From contig QCBL01000005.1 of assembly GCA_003281625.1 (NCBI GenBank), forward strand, positions 16,035 to 80,034: DNA of 64,000 bases, given 5' to 3'. A program made the translations under genes and the position numbers. The notes under the pieces were generated by a model that worked only from the letters and a program-made list of their open reading frames with translations, did not search any database and was not told the DNA's origin. Within the stretch, counting starts at the first letter, position 1, and each line of letters begins with the position of its first letter. Positions 5,894 to 15,991 of this stretch are shown here, piece after piece. This DNA is from Prochlorococcus sp. AG-347-I04 (GTDB lineage: Bacteria; Cyanobacteriota; Cyanobacteriia; PCC-6307; Cyanobiaceae).

Positions 5894-6391
5894 ATGCTTA
5901 GTAATTGGTCAAAAATAAGAGATGAATGGCTTGATAGAACCGCAGTTGCGAAAGATGATGCTAAATGGGCATTAGAAGCTTTAATTAATTCTGAAGAAGA
6001 GTTGTTTGAAATAGAACAAAAAATAAAGAATAAAGAGGACGCTATAAGCCAAGTAAAATTTTTGAAGAAAAAGGTTAAAGAAACTATTTCCTCTAAAGAA
6101 ATTAGTCTCGATGATATTGCATTAAATACTTCAAATTCAAACAAGGTACAGATCTCAGTACCATCAAATCTTACTTATCTTTTGAAAGTTTGGGCTGCAG
6201 CAGAAGGAAGAGATCTATCAAGTGTTGCTTTTCAATGTTTAGAAACTGGTATAAGGGAAATGAAAAGCAAAGGTTCAATACCTTCAATAGCAGTAAATAG
6301 ATATGACTCGGCCTGTCAAAAGAGGATTGCACTAGCAGAAGTAAACAATCTATTGGAGAAATACGAATTAGCTCAGGATGAAATCAAATAA
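5894..6391 (+). CDS. Coiled-coil protein with a ribbon-helix-helix-like domain
   Basis: A 165-residue protein. Residues about 10-65 are charged and heptad-like, predicting a coiled coil. Residues 84-122 read V-Q-I-S-V-P-S followed by two helices (L-L-K-V-W-A-A-A-E and S-V-A-F-Q-C-L-E), the strand-helix-helix layout of CopG/Arc-type DNA-binding domains. It is two bases upstream of the next gene and preceded by a perfect inverted repeat. I infer a DNA-binding regulator; an antitoxin-like role is only a possibility. Confidence 0.5.
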   Translation: MLSNWSKIRDEWLDRTAVAKDDAKWALEALINSEEELFEIEQKIKNKEDAISQVKFLKKKVKETISSKEISLDDIALNTSNSNKVQISVPSNLTYLLKVWAAAEGRDLSSVAFQCLETGIREMKSKGSIPSIAVNRYDSACQKRIALAEVNNLLEKYELAQDEIK

Positions 6392-6393
6392 TT

Positions 6394-6786
6394 ATGGATA
6401 ACAGAAAAATCATTAAAGGATACAAAACATTAATATCATCAAGATTTAGTGTAGATACTTTTGTAGACAAATCTAAAGATGGAATAATTTATACTCTATA
6501 TTCTGATGCATTTAATTCACTTAAAGTTGGTTTTGCTGAAAATGATGAGGTACTAGAAAAAAAACTATCAAGTGAAGCATCGATATTATTGGATATGAAA
6601 AAAGGCAAAAAGAAAGATCTATTTTTATTAATAACGACTCTAAATGAACTTGGCATTAAATATTCAGACAATTTTTATTTCAAATACTCAGGTTCTTTAA
6701 TGAAACATTTATCTACTTTAGGTTGGCCTGTTGGAAGATCACTTTATAAACAAAGAAAGATTAAAAAAGAACTCATATGTGCATAA
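6394..6786 (+). CDS. GIY-YIG-like (T5orf172-type) small protein, tentative
   Basis: A 130-residue protein translationally linked to the RHH-like gene (2-base gap). Residues 30-46 read G-I-I-Y-T-L-Y-S...L-K-V-G-F, resembling the opening strands of GIY-YIG/T5orf172 domains. The conserved catalytic arginine and glutamate are not obvious, so activity is uncertain. The C-terminus is basic (K-Q-R-K-I-K-K). A nuclease-like partner next to a DNA-binding protein would be notable, but this rests on a short motif. Confidence 0.35.
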   Translation: MDNRKIIKGYKTLISSRFSVDTFVDKSKDGIIYTLYSDAFNSLKVGFAENDEVLEKKLSSEASILLDMKKGKKKDLFLLITTLNELGIKYSDNFYFKYSGSLMKHLSTLGWPVGRSLYKQRKIKKELICA

Positions 6787-6788
6787 AT

Positions 6789-7262
6789 TTAAATGTAATC
6801 GCACTCTAAAGTTTCTCTGGTTTCTCTATTTGTAATTGGATTAGTTCCAGTAGCACTTTCACAAAATTTCCTAATAATATCTTTTGGCAAAAAAACATTC
6901 GTAAAGTCTGCGCCTTGTATTTTTACATTTTCAAACTGGGTACTATAAGCAAAAGAATCCTCCAAGTTAGTATTTGATAAATCTGTTCCATCTAAAACAG
7001 CCGAGTCTAAAGTTACTTCTCTTAAGTTGGAATTACTTAAATTAGTATCTTTCAATTTTGCTCCATAAAGAGTCGCATTTTGGAGCTCACAACCTGACAA
7101 ATTTGCATCTTGTAAATCAGTCAAATAGAAAGTTGCTCCTTTTAAATCAGATCCAGAAAAATCAGCCCCTACCAAAGATTGTTTACCATAATCCAACGCA
7201 GCGAAGCTTCTAGAGGGGAGGGTTAAAACAACTATTAAAAAAGTTAAAATTATAAATCTCAT
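6789..7262 (-). CDS. Secreted pentapeptide-repeat protein
   Basis: A 157-residue protein with a signal peptide (residues 1-21, cleaved near S-F-A/A-L-D). Runs of pentapeptide repeats of the A-D/N-L-x-x type span about residues 30-125, predicted to form a right-handed quadrilateral beta-helix. A C-terminal segment with two cysteines (K-F-C-E and L-E-C-D) follows. It likely resides in the thylakoid lumen or periplasm; lumenal pentapeptide proteins are common in cyanobacteria, with mostly unknown roles. Confidence 0.8.
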   Translation of the reverse strand: MRFIILTFLIVVLTLPSRSFAALDYGKQSLVGADFSGSDLKGATFYLTDLQDANLSGCELQNATLYGAKLKDTNLSNSNLREVTLDSAVLDGTDLSNTNLEDSFAYSTQFENVKIQGADFTNVFLPKDIIRKFCESATGTNPITNRETRETLECDYI

Positions 7263-7369
7263 TTGTTTGAGTAGTATTTCAATAAATTCTAACTTCTTAA
7301 GCTGAAATCTAAAAATTAATTATTTACTGAATGCTATATTTATTGAAATAGCAAATCACGAAATAGGTT

Positions 7370-9010
7370 TTGGATATAAGTCCCTATGATGCAATTGTTG
7401 TTGGTTCTGGAGCTACAGGAGGAATAGCAGCACTTACATTGGCAGAACAAGGGATCAAAGTTTTAGTAATAGAAGCAGGCCCTAAAGTTAAAAGGGATGA
7501 AGCTAGTAATCATGAGCCAAAAAGTACATTAAAAAGATTATCAGGAGTTTTAACAAAAAAACATGCCAATCAGTGTCAACATCCTGGTTATTGGAAAAAT
7601 AATCCTGACTTATATTCAAATGAATTGAAGCATCCTTATGACTTCCCAAAAAAAAAGCCATTTCTTTGGACACAAGGTAAACAATTTGGGGGGAGATCAT
7701 TAACTTGGGGAGGCATAACATTAAGATTTTCCTCAGAAGACTTTCATCCGGCTAAAAAAGACGGATTCGGGCCAAACTGGCCTATCTCATACGAAGAAAT
7801 TTCCCCGCACTACGATTTTATTGAAAATTTCTGCGGAATTTATGGACGAAAAGATGATATTAACGAGGTCCCAAACGGTAAATATATTGGTGAAATTCCT
7901 CTTACAGAAAACGAAAATGTTTTTGGCAGCAAAGTTAAATCAAAATTAAACTATCCATTTATCCAATCAAGAGGATTTGACCGTAATTCTTCTGTAAAAG
8001 AAAAAAATTGGCCCAATTCCTCTAGCGTAGGAAGCTCTTTAAAAAAAGCATTAGATACTGGAAATGTACAAATAATCTCTAATTACCTAGTGGAGTCTTT
8101 TGAGATCAACAAGATAACAGAGCTTGCCTCAAAACTAACGATTGTAAACCTAGAAAATGGACACAAAGAAGTATTGGAATGTGATTTAATTCTTCTTTGC
8201 GCATCAACAATTTCAACACTGAGAATACTACTGAACTCAGAATACAAATCAAATTCCTCAGGGTTTAAAGATAATTCTGGGAAATTAGGTAAATACCTAA
8301 TGGATCACATATCTATCTGTAGATTTTTTTCAGTCCCAAAAGAAAAAAACTCAGATAAATCACTAGATAATCCTCCCGATCTTTCTGGAGCAGGCAGCTT
8401 CTTTATTCCTTTTGGTTCAAATTTACCAGAAATTGACGACATAAATTTTAATAGAGGTTATGGAATCTGGGGGGCAATTGATAGATTAGGGATACCTAAA
8501 TTTTTACAAAAAGACGCAAACAAATCCATTGGTTTTCTTATCGCCCATGGTGAAGTCCTTCCTAGAGAGAAAAACTCAGTTTCTCTCTCAAGAAAAACAG
8601 ATGAATGGGGTATCCCAATTCCCTACATTGAATTCGACTGGAGCGAGAATGAGTTAAATATGGCAAAACATATGGAAAAAACAATACAAAAATCAGTCAA
8701 AGCTGCAAATGGGAAAATAAAAAATATTGAGGAACTAATCAATATTCCATTAGGAAGTTTATTTACAAAAAATTTGATAGCACTTTCAGATAGTCCTCCT
8801 CCTCCTGGATACTATATTCATGAGGTAGGGGGAGCACCAATGGGGTTAAATGAAGAAAATAGCGTAGTTGATAAATTTAACAGATTGTGGACATGTAAGA
8901 ATGTACTGGTACTGGATGGAGCATGTTGGCCCACATCATCTTGGCAAAGCCCCACACTTACAATGATGGCCTTGAGTAGAAGAGCCTGTTTAAATATTAA
9001 AAAGACTTAG
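7370..9010 (+). CDS. GMC-family FAD-dependent oxidoreductase
   Basis: A 546-residue flavoprotein of the glucose-methanol-choline family. An N-terminal FAD-binding Rossmann motif G-S-G-A-T-G (residues 12-17) is followed by the V-I-E-A-G-P strand, and the C-terminal GMC domain has H484 in H-E-V-G-G-A-P-M-G. These enzymes oxidise alcohols, sugars or related substrates; the substrate here cannot be read from sequence. The start is TTG at 7370, since an in-frame stop lies at 7364 and no early ATG exists. Its 3' end overlaps the convergent gene at 8997 by 14 bases. Confidence 0.8.
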   Translation: MDISPYDAIVVGSGATGGIAALTLAEQGIKVLVIEAGPKVKRDEASNHEPKSTLKRLSGVLTKKHANQCQHPGYWKNNPDLYSNELKHPYDFPKKKPFLWTQGKQFGGRSLTWGGITLRFSSEDFHPAKKDGFGPNWPISYEEISPHYDFIENFCGIYGRKDDINEVPNGKYIGEIPLTENENVFGSKVKSKLNYPFIQSRGFDRNSSVKEKNWPNSSSVGSSLKKALDTGNVQIISNYLVESFEINKITELASKLTIVNLENGHKEVLECDLILLCASTISTLRILLNSEYKSNSSGFKDNSGKLGKYLMDHISICRFFSVPKEKNSDKSLDNPPDLSGAGSFFIPFGSNLPEIDDINFNRGYGIWGAIDRLGIPKFLQKDANKSIGFLIAHGEVLPREKNSVSLSRKTDEWGIPIPYIEFDWSENELNMAKHMEKTIQKSVKAANGKIKNIEELINIPLGSLFTKNLIALSDSPPPPGYYIHEVGGAPMGLNEENSVVDKFNRLWTCKNVLVLDGACWPTSSWQSPTLTMMALSRRACLNIKKT

Positions 9011-9254
9011 AGGGTGTAAATAATTGATTTAAATAAATTTCTGAGACAGAATTATCTGTACAACCGTTTTGAATGAGAAAAGTAGCTAATGCTGAATTTA
9101 TAAGCTTATATTGATCCCAAGTCGGGTTACTTAATACGAAATCTTTCATGGTGTTATATAGAGTTTCTGAAAGCTCTGTTTCCAATGAGACTTTATTTGA
9201 AGAGCACTCTACGAGTTTCTTATCAGTTAGATTTGTTTGATTGATTTGATCCAT
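8997..9254 (-). CDS. DUF2811-like small protein
   Basis: An 85-residue protein whose core (S-L-E-T-E-L-S-E-T-L, then P-T-W-D-Q-Y-K-L-I-N-S-A-L-A-T-F-L-I-Q-N-G) fits the cyanobacterial DUF2811 family. I chose the ATG at 9254 because the 17 extra residues of a longer frame to 9305 lie outside the conserved region; the longer form cannot be excluded. Function unknown. Confidence 0.65.
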   Translation of the reverse strand: MDQINQTNLTDKKLVECSSNKVSLETELSETLYNTMKDFVLSNPTWDQYKLINSALATFLIQNGCTDNSVSEIYLNQLFTPSKSF

Positions 9255-9474
9255 AAATTTATTTTCTACATCAACAATAATGGTATTTTTCTCTAAAAAT
9301 ATCAAGAAATATCTTCTGGTAAACTTTTCAAATTATCAAATAAGACTCATGTTATAAGTCGATTTTTAAAAAACTTCTTCTTCAAATAAGGAAATTGAAT
9401 AGAACTTAAAAAAAAGTCAACAATAATGTGGAAGTCCTGTTTTTTTTGAAAAATACTGCCATTTCTAATCCAGT

Positions 9475-9603
9475 GTGGATTTGGACGTGGAAAACAACCT
9501 GCAAATTGTGGAAAATCTTGCTCAAAATACTTTCACGATTTCATATAAAGAATACTTATATATACTGAGTCTATTAAGACTAACTCGAGAAAGAGACAGG
9601 TGA
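9475..9603 (+). CDS. Candidate 42-aa small protein (GTG start)
   Basis: The gap 9255-9633 has no long gene. On the plus strand a GTG at 9475, 9 bases after an in-frame stop, opens a 42-codon frame. The predicted peptide is an acidic, Asn-rich head followed by an amphipathic helix (K-E-Y-L-Y-I-L-S-L-L-R) and a charged tail R-E-R-D-R. The composition looks protein-like, but there is no clear ribosome-binding site and I recognise no family. Confidence 0.35.
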   Translation: MDLDVENNLQIVENLAQNTFTISYKEYLYILSLLRLTRERDR

Positions 9604-9633
9604 TTCATTGATTTCAACGGATTTTCTTAAGAT

Positions 9634-10839
9634 TTAGCCTTTATTAGGCAAGCGAAGCGTGACAGGTCCTAAAGGGTGTTTTGAATTTGGATAAATACTG
9701 TGATGATGGTGCTGGTGATTATGTTCATGTTGATGAGCCTCTACATGTTCATGTTCTAAGTAATCACCTCCTCCTGTGTCAGATTTTTCATGATTATGAG
9801 TTGGTATTTGATTTTGTATTTCACAAGCACCATTACATTCAGGATCACATAAATCACAGCTGATACCCAAGCCCTCTACATGGTCATGATGACTTTCTTG
9901 GACCATTCCAACTTCTTTTTCAAAGCCAAATAAGTTTGATCTATATTTACAAGTTGAGCAATTCATAAAATTATTACCTCCGTTATTAAGAATCTCTTCA
10001 ATCCTTTCTACAAAAGTGTCAACCACATAAGACTGTGACGAAAGATATTTTGCATGTATAAATGAGATATTTGGATTATTAATCGCTACTAAATCAGTTT
10101 GCCTTTTTATTCTTGTAACAAGGACACCTGAGAAAAGGAAATAAGGAAAAACAATTATATTTTTATAACCAAGTCTCACAACATTTTTCAAGCCAGGTTC
10201 AACAAGGGGGAAAGTTACTCCAGAAAAAACTGTTTCCCCCCACCCTAAACCAATACCTTCTACGATCATTCTCGTAATTTTTGAAACATTGGAATTCGCA
10301 TCTGGGTCAGAAGAGCCTCTACCCACAACAACTAATAATGATTCTTCAGGTTTGAGATTATTGTTTTGTTTAAATACATCTTTTACTCTTTCACAAGCTG
10401 CACTAATCATTAAATTATTAATACCTAATTCTCTTCCATAAATTATTTCAATTCCTGTTTTACTTGAATAATTCATAAGCAGGCTGGGTATATCATTTTT
10501 TACATGGCCAGCAGCGAAAAGCATTGCAGGTATTGCAATTACTTTTTTTATAGAAAGATCTTTTAACTTGTCTAAAGCATCAACAATCGAAGGTTTAGCA
10601 AATTCCAAGAAACCATATTCAACCAAAAAGTTTGGATATCTTTTTTGGATGAAATTAGTTAATTCTTGAAATTCATTAATGGCTAGTTTGTTTCTACTCC
10701 CATGTCCACAGATAAGTATCGCGACTTGATTATTTAACTTCAAATCTAAATTATCCAAATTCAAATTATTACTTATACCATAATAGTAAAGAACAATATC
10801 ATGTAGTGAAAAATAATAATAACTTGCTTGAAGTTCCAA
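9634..10839 (-). CDS. cbiX: Sirohydrochlorin cobaltochelatase with Cys- and His-rich tail
   Basis: Two tandem chelatase half-domains: the first has H46 in G-H-G-S-R and a second histidine in A-G-H-V-K; the second begins near residue 165 with V-V-V-G-R-G-S-S-D-P. The family inserts Co2+ into sirohydrochlorin for cobalamin. The tail carries M-N-C-S-T-C (292-297), matching the M-x-C-x-x-C iron-sulfur motif of long CbiX proteins, four more cysteines (328, 331, 335, 339) and a His-rich stretch (347-380). The ATG at 10839 makes it overlap the divergent gene at 10806 by 34 bases; TTG codons at residues 26, 28 and 33 are alternative starts. Supply of B12 fits nrdJ. Confidence 0.85.
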   Translation of the reverse strand: MELQASYYYFSLHDIVLYYYGISNNLNLDNLDLKLNNQVAILICGHGSRNKLAINEFQELTNFIQKRYPNFLVEYGFLEFAKPSIVDALDKLKDLSIKKVIAIPAMLFAAGHVKNDIPSLLMNYSSKTGIEIIYGRELGINNLMISAACERVKDVFKQNNNLKPEESLLVVVGRGSSDPDANSNVSKITRMIVEGIGLGWGETVFSGVTFPLVEPGLKNVVRLGYKNIIVFPYFLFSGVLVTRIKRQTDLVAINNPNISFIHAKYLSSQSYVVDTFVERIEEILNNGGNNFMNCSTCKYRSNLFGFEKEVGMVQESHHDHVEGLGISCDLCDPECNGACEIQNQIPTHNHEKSDTGGGDYLEHEHVEAHQHEHNHQHHHHSIYPNSKHPLGPVTLRLPNKG

Positions 10840-12086
10840 ATATCAACTCAAAGGATGCAAAATTAAAGAAATTAATTTATGACGTGGATGAATCCTTATT
10901 TAATGAAGATAACTATTCTTACGAAAAATTCGAGCACCTTTGCGTGTGTAGTGGAGGTACAACTTCTAGCTGCGCAAAAAATGGTTTTACAACTCTTGAT
11001 CTAAGAAAAAATCACAGCAGAATTCATCTAGATAGAAAAACCAATTTAGTAACAATTGGAGGTGGTGTAATAATGGGGGATCTATTAAATCATTTACAAA
11101 AATATAATCGAAGTTTTCCAATCGGACTTTCTAAACTTCCTGGAGCAGGCTATATACTTACTGGTGGAGTAAGCCCGCTGAGTAGAACCTACGGATTAGC
11201 AATTGATAATATTGAATCAATAAAAGGTTTCTTGGGTAATGGCACATTTATTTCTTTTAAAAAAAATCAAATAAAAACAGAAGAACAATTGATTTGGGAA
11301 GGAATTAAAGGCGCAGCACCCTTCTTTTCAATTATTACCGAAATAGAACTTAAGACTATCCAATCTAATTCAATTAAGGTTATTGAAGGATTTGTAAATC
11401 TAAATGAACTTACAGAAATAATAAAACTATCAGAGGAATTTCCAGAAAATATTAGTCTTCAATGGATTTATGCCCAAAAAATTTACATATATATTTTTGC
11501 TGAACTCAAAAATAATTTAGAGGATAAAAGAACAGAAGAATGCCTAATGCTTCTAGACAAATTCCCTACTCTAGAAAAACAATTTTATGAAAACTTTAAC
11601 AAAATAAATTTCTTCCCTAAGGAATTGAATTTATATGAGCTGAATGCAAATAACCATTCTGAGGTAATTAGTCTTCTTGGAGAAGATTTAAAAAATGATA
11701 TCCCAATTTTCATAAAATGTTTGGATGAAATAATGGATAATAAACCTAATAATTCCTGTTACATTGCTTCTCAACAATTAGGTTGCAAAACTAAAAAGTA
11801 TAATCATGGCTCAAGCTTTTTTGTTCATAGAAAAAGCACTTGGAAACCATGGATATATGCATCATGGAAAAAAAATGATCTTCAAGAAAAAGAAGTCGCT
11901 TTGGAATGGATTTATAAATCGTGGAGCAAGCTAAAAAAGTTTTATCCAAATATTCATTTAGCCCAATTGCATAATCATTTGAATTCTCATGATGAAGAAA
12001 TTACATTAGCTTTTGGAGATAGAATAAATGAATTAAAAACTTTAAAGAATAATTTTGACCCACAAGGTATTTTGCCTCCTTTATGA
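10806..12086 (+). CDS. FAD-linked oxidoreductase (GlcD/FAD_binding_4 type)
   Basis: A 426-residue protein with a PCMH-type FAD-binding domain: C-S-G-G-T-T-S-S near residue 48, T-I-G-G-G-V-I-M-G-D-L-L near 85, and G-A-G-Y-I-L-T-G-G-V-S-P near 115. The C-terminus has the N-N-F-D-P-Q-G-I-L-P segment common to these oxidases and dehydrogenases. The substrate is unknown. It starts with GTG at 10806, inside the 5' end of the divergent cbiX frame, and ends 30 bases before the SulP gene. Confidence 0.75.
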   Translation: MKNNNNLLEVPNINSKDAKLKKLIYDVDESLFNEDNYSYEKFEHLCVCSGGTTSSCAKNGFTTLDLRKNHSRIHLDRKTNLVTIGGGVIMGDLLNHLQKYNRSFPIGLSKLPGAGYILTGGVSPLSRTYGLAIDNIESIKGFLGNGTFISFKKNQIKTEEQLIWEGIKGAAPFFSIITEIELKTIQSNSIKVIEGFVNLNELTEIIKLSEEFPENISLQWIYAQKIYIYIFAELKNNLEDKRTEECLMLLDKFPTLEKQFYENFNKINFFPKELNLYELNANNHSEVISLLGEDLKNDIPIFIKCLDEIMDNKPNNSCYIASQQLGCKTKKYNHGSSFFVHRKSTWKPWIYASWKKNDLQEKEVALEWIYKSWSKLKKFYPNIHLAQLHNHLNSHDEEITLAFGDRINELKTLKNNFDPQGILPPL

Positions 12087-12116
12087 GGTAACTTTTTAAT
12101 TATAAAGAAACTTAAA

Positions 12117-13682
12117 ATGTCAAATTTCTCAAGATATTTATCTAAAAATTGGTTAGATGATCCAAAGTCAAACATTCTCTCAGGCTTAGTTGTTGCTTTT
12201 GCAATGATCCCAGAAGCCATTGCTTTTTCAGGTATAGCTGGTGTAGATCCTAAAGTTGGCCTTTTTGGTGCATTTTGCTTATCTATAACAATTGCGATTG
12301 TTGGAGGAAGAAGGGGGATGATCACTTCAGCTACAGGTTCAACAGCTCTTTTGATGACTGGACTTGTTGCTTATGGAGAATCACAAGCTCCTGGATTAGG
12401 AGTCCCATATCTAATTGCAGCTGGAATATTAACTGGAATTTTCCAAATTCTTTGGGGATATTTAAGACTTGCCTACCAAATGCGATTCGTGCCAACGGGA
12501 GTATTAAGTGGATTTGTAAATGCACTGGCGCTTTTAATATTTCAGGCACAACTACCTCAGTTAGGAATAGGTATTAAAGAATCAAAAGGATTAATTGAAC
12601 AAACTTTGAGTCAGTATCCAGTCAACTCTCAGATCCCAGTAGTTTGGATTCTTGTAATCCTAGGATTAATAATTATCTATGGGCTTCCAAAAATCACAAA
12701 AGTAGTCCCATCTCAACTCATCGCGATAGTAGTAATTACTCTCATAAGCATATTCTTGAATCTAGATGTCCCAACAGTTAGCGATTTGGGTAAATTACCT
12801 GATGGGTTACCAAGTATTTCTCTTCCTTTTGGATCAATAGAAAATGGGAAAGTACCTTTTAGTCTTGAAACATTAGGAATTATTTTACCGACTTCACTTG
12901 CAATATCTCTCGTGGGTTTAATGGAAACCTTTTTAACTCAAGACATTTTAGACGATGTAACTGATACGAGTTCTAATAAAAATAAAGAAGCAAGAGGACA
13001 GGGAATCGCAAATATTGTGGCATCCTTATTCGGTGGAATGGCAGGATGTGCCTTGGTTGGGCAATCTGTTATGAATACTGAAAATGGTGGTAAATCTAGA
13101 TTATCAACTCTTTCCTCAGGTATATCTCTACTAATTATGATTATCCTCTTGAAGTCTTGGATTGGAGCAATACCAATGGCTGCTTTAGTAGCAATTATGA
13201 TAACGATCGCGATAAGTACAGCAGATATAAATGGATTAAAAAATATTAGAAAGATACCTAAAAGTGATACTGCAGTAATGCTTATGACTTTTGCGGTTAC
13301 AATGCTGACAAAACCTCATAATCTTGCACTTGGAGTTATTGCTGGAGTTGCATTAGCTGCAATCCTTTTCAGTAGAAAAGTCGCAAAAGTTATAACTGTC
13401 TCAAGAGATAAAGAAAATAATTTGACTACCTACAAAGTAAAAGGACAATTATTTTTTGTAAGTAAAATTTATTTCTTACAAGGATTTGATATCCATGAAC
13501 ATCCAGAGAATATTGTAATCGATATGTCTTTAGCTCATATTTGGGATCAAAGTGGCGTTGTTGCTCTTGAACAAATTATTAGAAAGTTCCAGAATGGTGG
13601 TTCTAAAGTTGAAATTGTAGGATTAAATAAAGAAAGTCTCAACTTATTTGAAAGACTAGGTGGTATAGAAAGCGCTCATTAA
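12117..13682 (+). CDS. SulP-family anion transporter with STAS domain (BicA-like)
   Basis: A 521-residue membrane protein with 10-12 helices. The SulP signature (M-I-P-E-A-I-A-F-S-G-I-A-G-V-D-P near residue 30) and a cytoplasmic STAS domain (about 425-515) are visible. SulP members carry sulfate, bicarbonate or other anions; in marine cyanobacteria several are proposed sodium-bicarbonate transporters (BicA type). The substrate cannot be settled here. Sulfate would suit the adjacent methionine genes, bicarbonate the photosynthetic lifestyle. Confidence 0.85.
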   Translation: MSNFSRYLSKNWLDDPKSNILSGLVVAFAMIPEAIAFSGIAGVDPKVGLFGAFCLSITIAIVGGRRGMITSATGSTALLMTGLVAYGESQAPGLGVPYLIAAGILTGIFQILWGYLRLAYQMRFVPTGVLSGFVNALALLIFQAQLPQLGIGIKESKGLIEQTLSQYPVNSQIPVVWILVILGLIIIYGLPKITKVVPSQLIAIVVITLISIFLNLDVPTVSDLGKLPDGLPSISLPFGSIENGKVPFSLETLGIILPTSLAISLVGLMETFLTQDILDDVTDTSSNKNKEARGQGIANIVASLFGGMAGCALVGQSVMNTENGGKSRLSTLSSGISLLIMIILLKSWIGAIPMAALVAIMITIAISTADINGLKNIRKIPKSDTAVMLMTFAVTMLTKPHNLALGVIAGVALAAILFSRKVAKVITVSRDKENNLTTYKVKGQLFFVSKIYFLQGFDIHEHPENIVIDMSLAHIWDQSGVVALEQIIRKFQNGGSKVEIVGLNKESLNLFERLGGIESAH

Positions 13683-13687
13683 AAAAT

Positions 13688-14578
13688 TTAATTAAGACTA
13701 ACTTGTTGATAACAGAACCAAAGCCATTGTTGAAAAAGCAAATTCCTATGGGACCTCCAAGCGGTTTTTGAACTATTTGGATCAAAATTTTTAGGAGGAG
13801 GAACATCTCCCTTTTCTTTGTCTCTTTCAATTTCACTAATAATTCTATGCACCGTATATTCAGGATGACCTAAATGCATAAGTTGTTTTTGATCTTTAGA
13901 TTCAAATATTGTATATCCAACGTTTTCTCCATAAGCCAACAAATTCAATTTCCCTTCTTTTTGGGCTTTCTCCATTTCCAAATCTGGTAATCCAGCGAAT
14001 CTACTTTGAGGACAAATAAATTCATCATCTTGTGTACCCATCAAAGGGTGTCCAGGAACAAGACTTTTTAAAGGGAATACCCCAAATAATTTCCTATCAA
14101 AAACTTTCTTATCGACCCCTGCCAAATAAGCCAGTGCAAAGCCAGCCCAACATAATCCAAGAGTACTCGCACAAGAATTTCTGGCTTCATTTACAATTTT
14201 TACAAATTCATCCCAATACTTAACCTCCTCAAAGGCTAGGTGTTCAATAGGTGCTCCAGTAATAATGATTCCATCTAAAGGTTCTGGATTATTTGCTTCT
14301 TCCCAAGTAATGTATAGATTATTCAGATGATTAAGATCCCATGTTTTATAAGAGTGAGTTTTAAGCTTTATCCAAACTGGCTCAATTTGAAGGGGAGATA
14401 AACCAAGTGGATGTAGCAAGTTAAATTCATACTGCTTGCCAAGAGGCATGATATTTAAAATACCAATCCTAAGAGGACGTATATCCTGTCTTTTTGCCAA
14501 TTCTGGTTCGATCCAAGATATATGATTTTTCTCAACATCACTAATCTTGTGATAGTTGCTAGGAATTATTAAAGCCAA
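13688..14578 (-). CDS. metA: Homoserine O-acyltransferase (MetA family)
   Basis: This enzyme activates homoserine with an acyl group from acyl-CoA, the first committed step to methionine. The 296-residue length fits the family. The nucleophile C143 (G-L-C-W-A-G), and the His-x-Glu pair in H-P-E-Y are visible. Acetyl versus succinyl preference cannot be judged with certainty; the downstream-acting partner MetY favours O-acetylhomoserine. It is the second gene of a metY-metA unit (13-base gap). Confidence 0.92.
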   Translation of the reverse strand: MALIIPSNYHKISDVEKNHISWIEPELAKRQDIRPLRIGILNIMPLGKQYEFNLLHPLGLSPLQIEPVWIKLKTHSYKTWDLNHLNNLYITWEEANNPEPLDGIIITGAPIEHLAFEEVKYWDEFVKIVNEARNSCASTLGLCWAGFALAYLAGVDKKVFDRKLFGVFPLKSLVPGHPLMGTQDDEFICPQSRFAGLPDLEMEKAQKEGKLNLLAYGENVGYTIFESKDQKQLMHLGHPEYTVHRIISEIERDKEKGDVPPPKNFDPNSSKTAWRSHRNLLFQQWLWFCYQQVSLN

Positions 14579-14591
14579 TAAATCTCCTTTC

Positions 14592-15935
<1,344 letters not shown>

Positions 15936-15991
15936 CTACTATCTATTTAACTTAGAAAAGTCCAAAAAAAAAACAAAAAAAAGATAAATAT

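Noticed and set aside
5878..6144. 88-codon minus-strand frame opposite the RHH-like gene
   Set aside because: Antisense shadow of the coiled-coil region; Ser/Phe-rich composition is typical of such shadows.
9681..9863. Plus-strand frame of 60 codons opposite the His-rich tail of cbiX
   Set aside because: A shadow frame of the repetitive His codons of cbiX; composition is that of the antisense strand.
12275..12577. 100-codon frame overlapping the SulP gene
   Set aside because: Shifted frame within a clear transporter gene with biased Cys/Trp/Ser composition.
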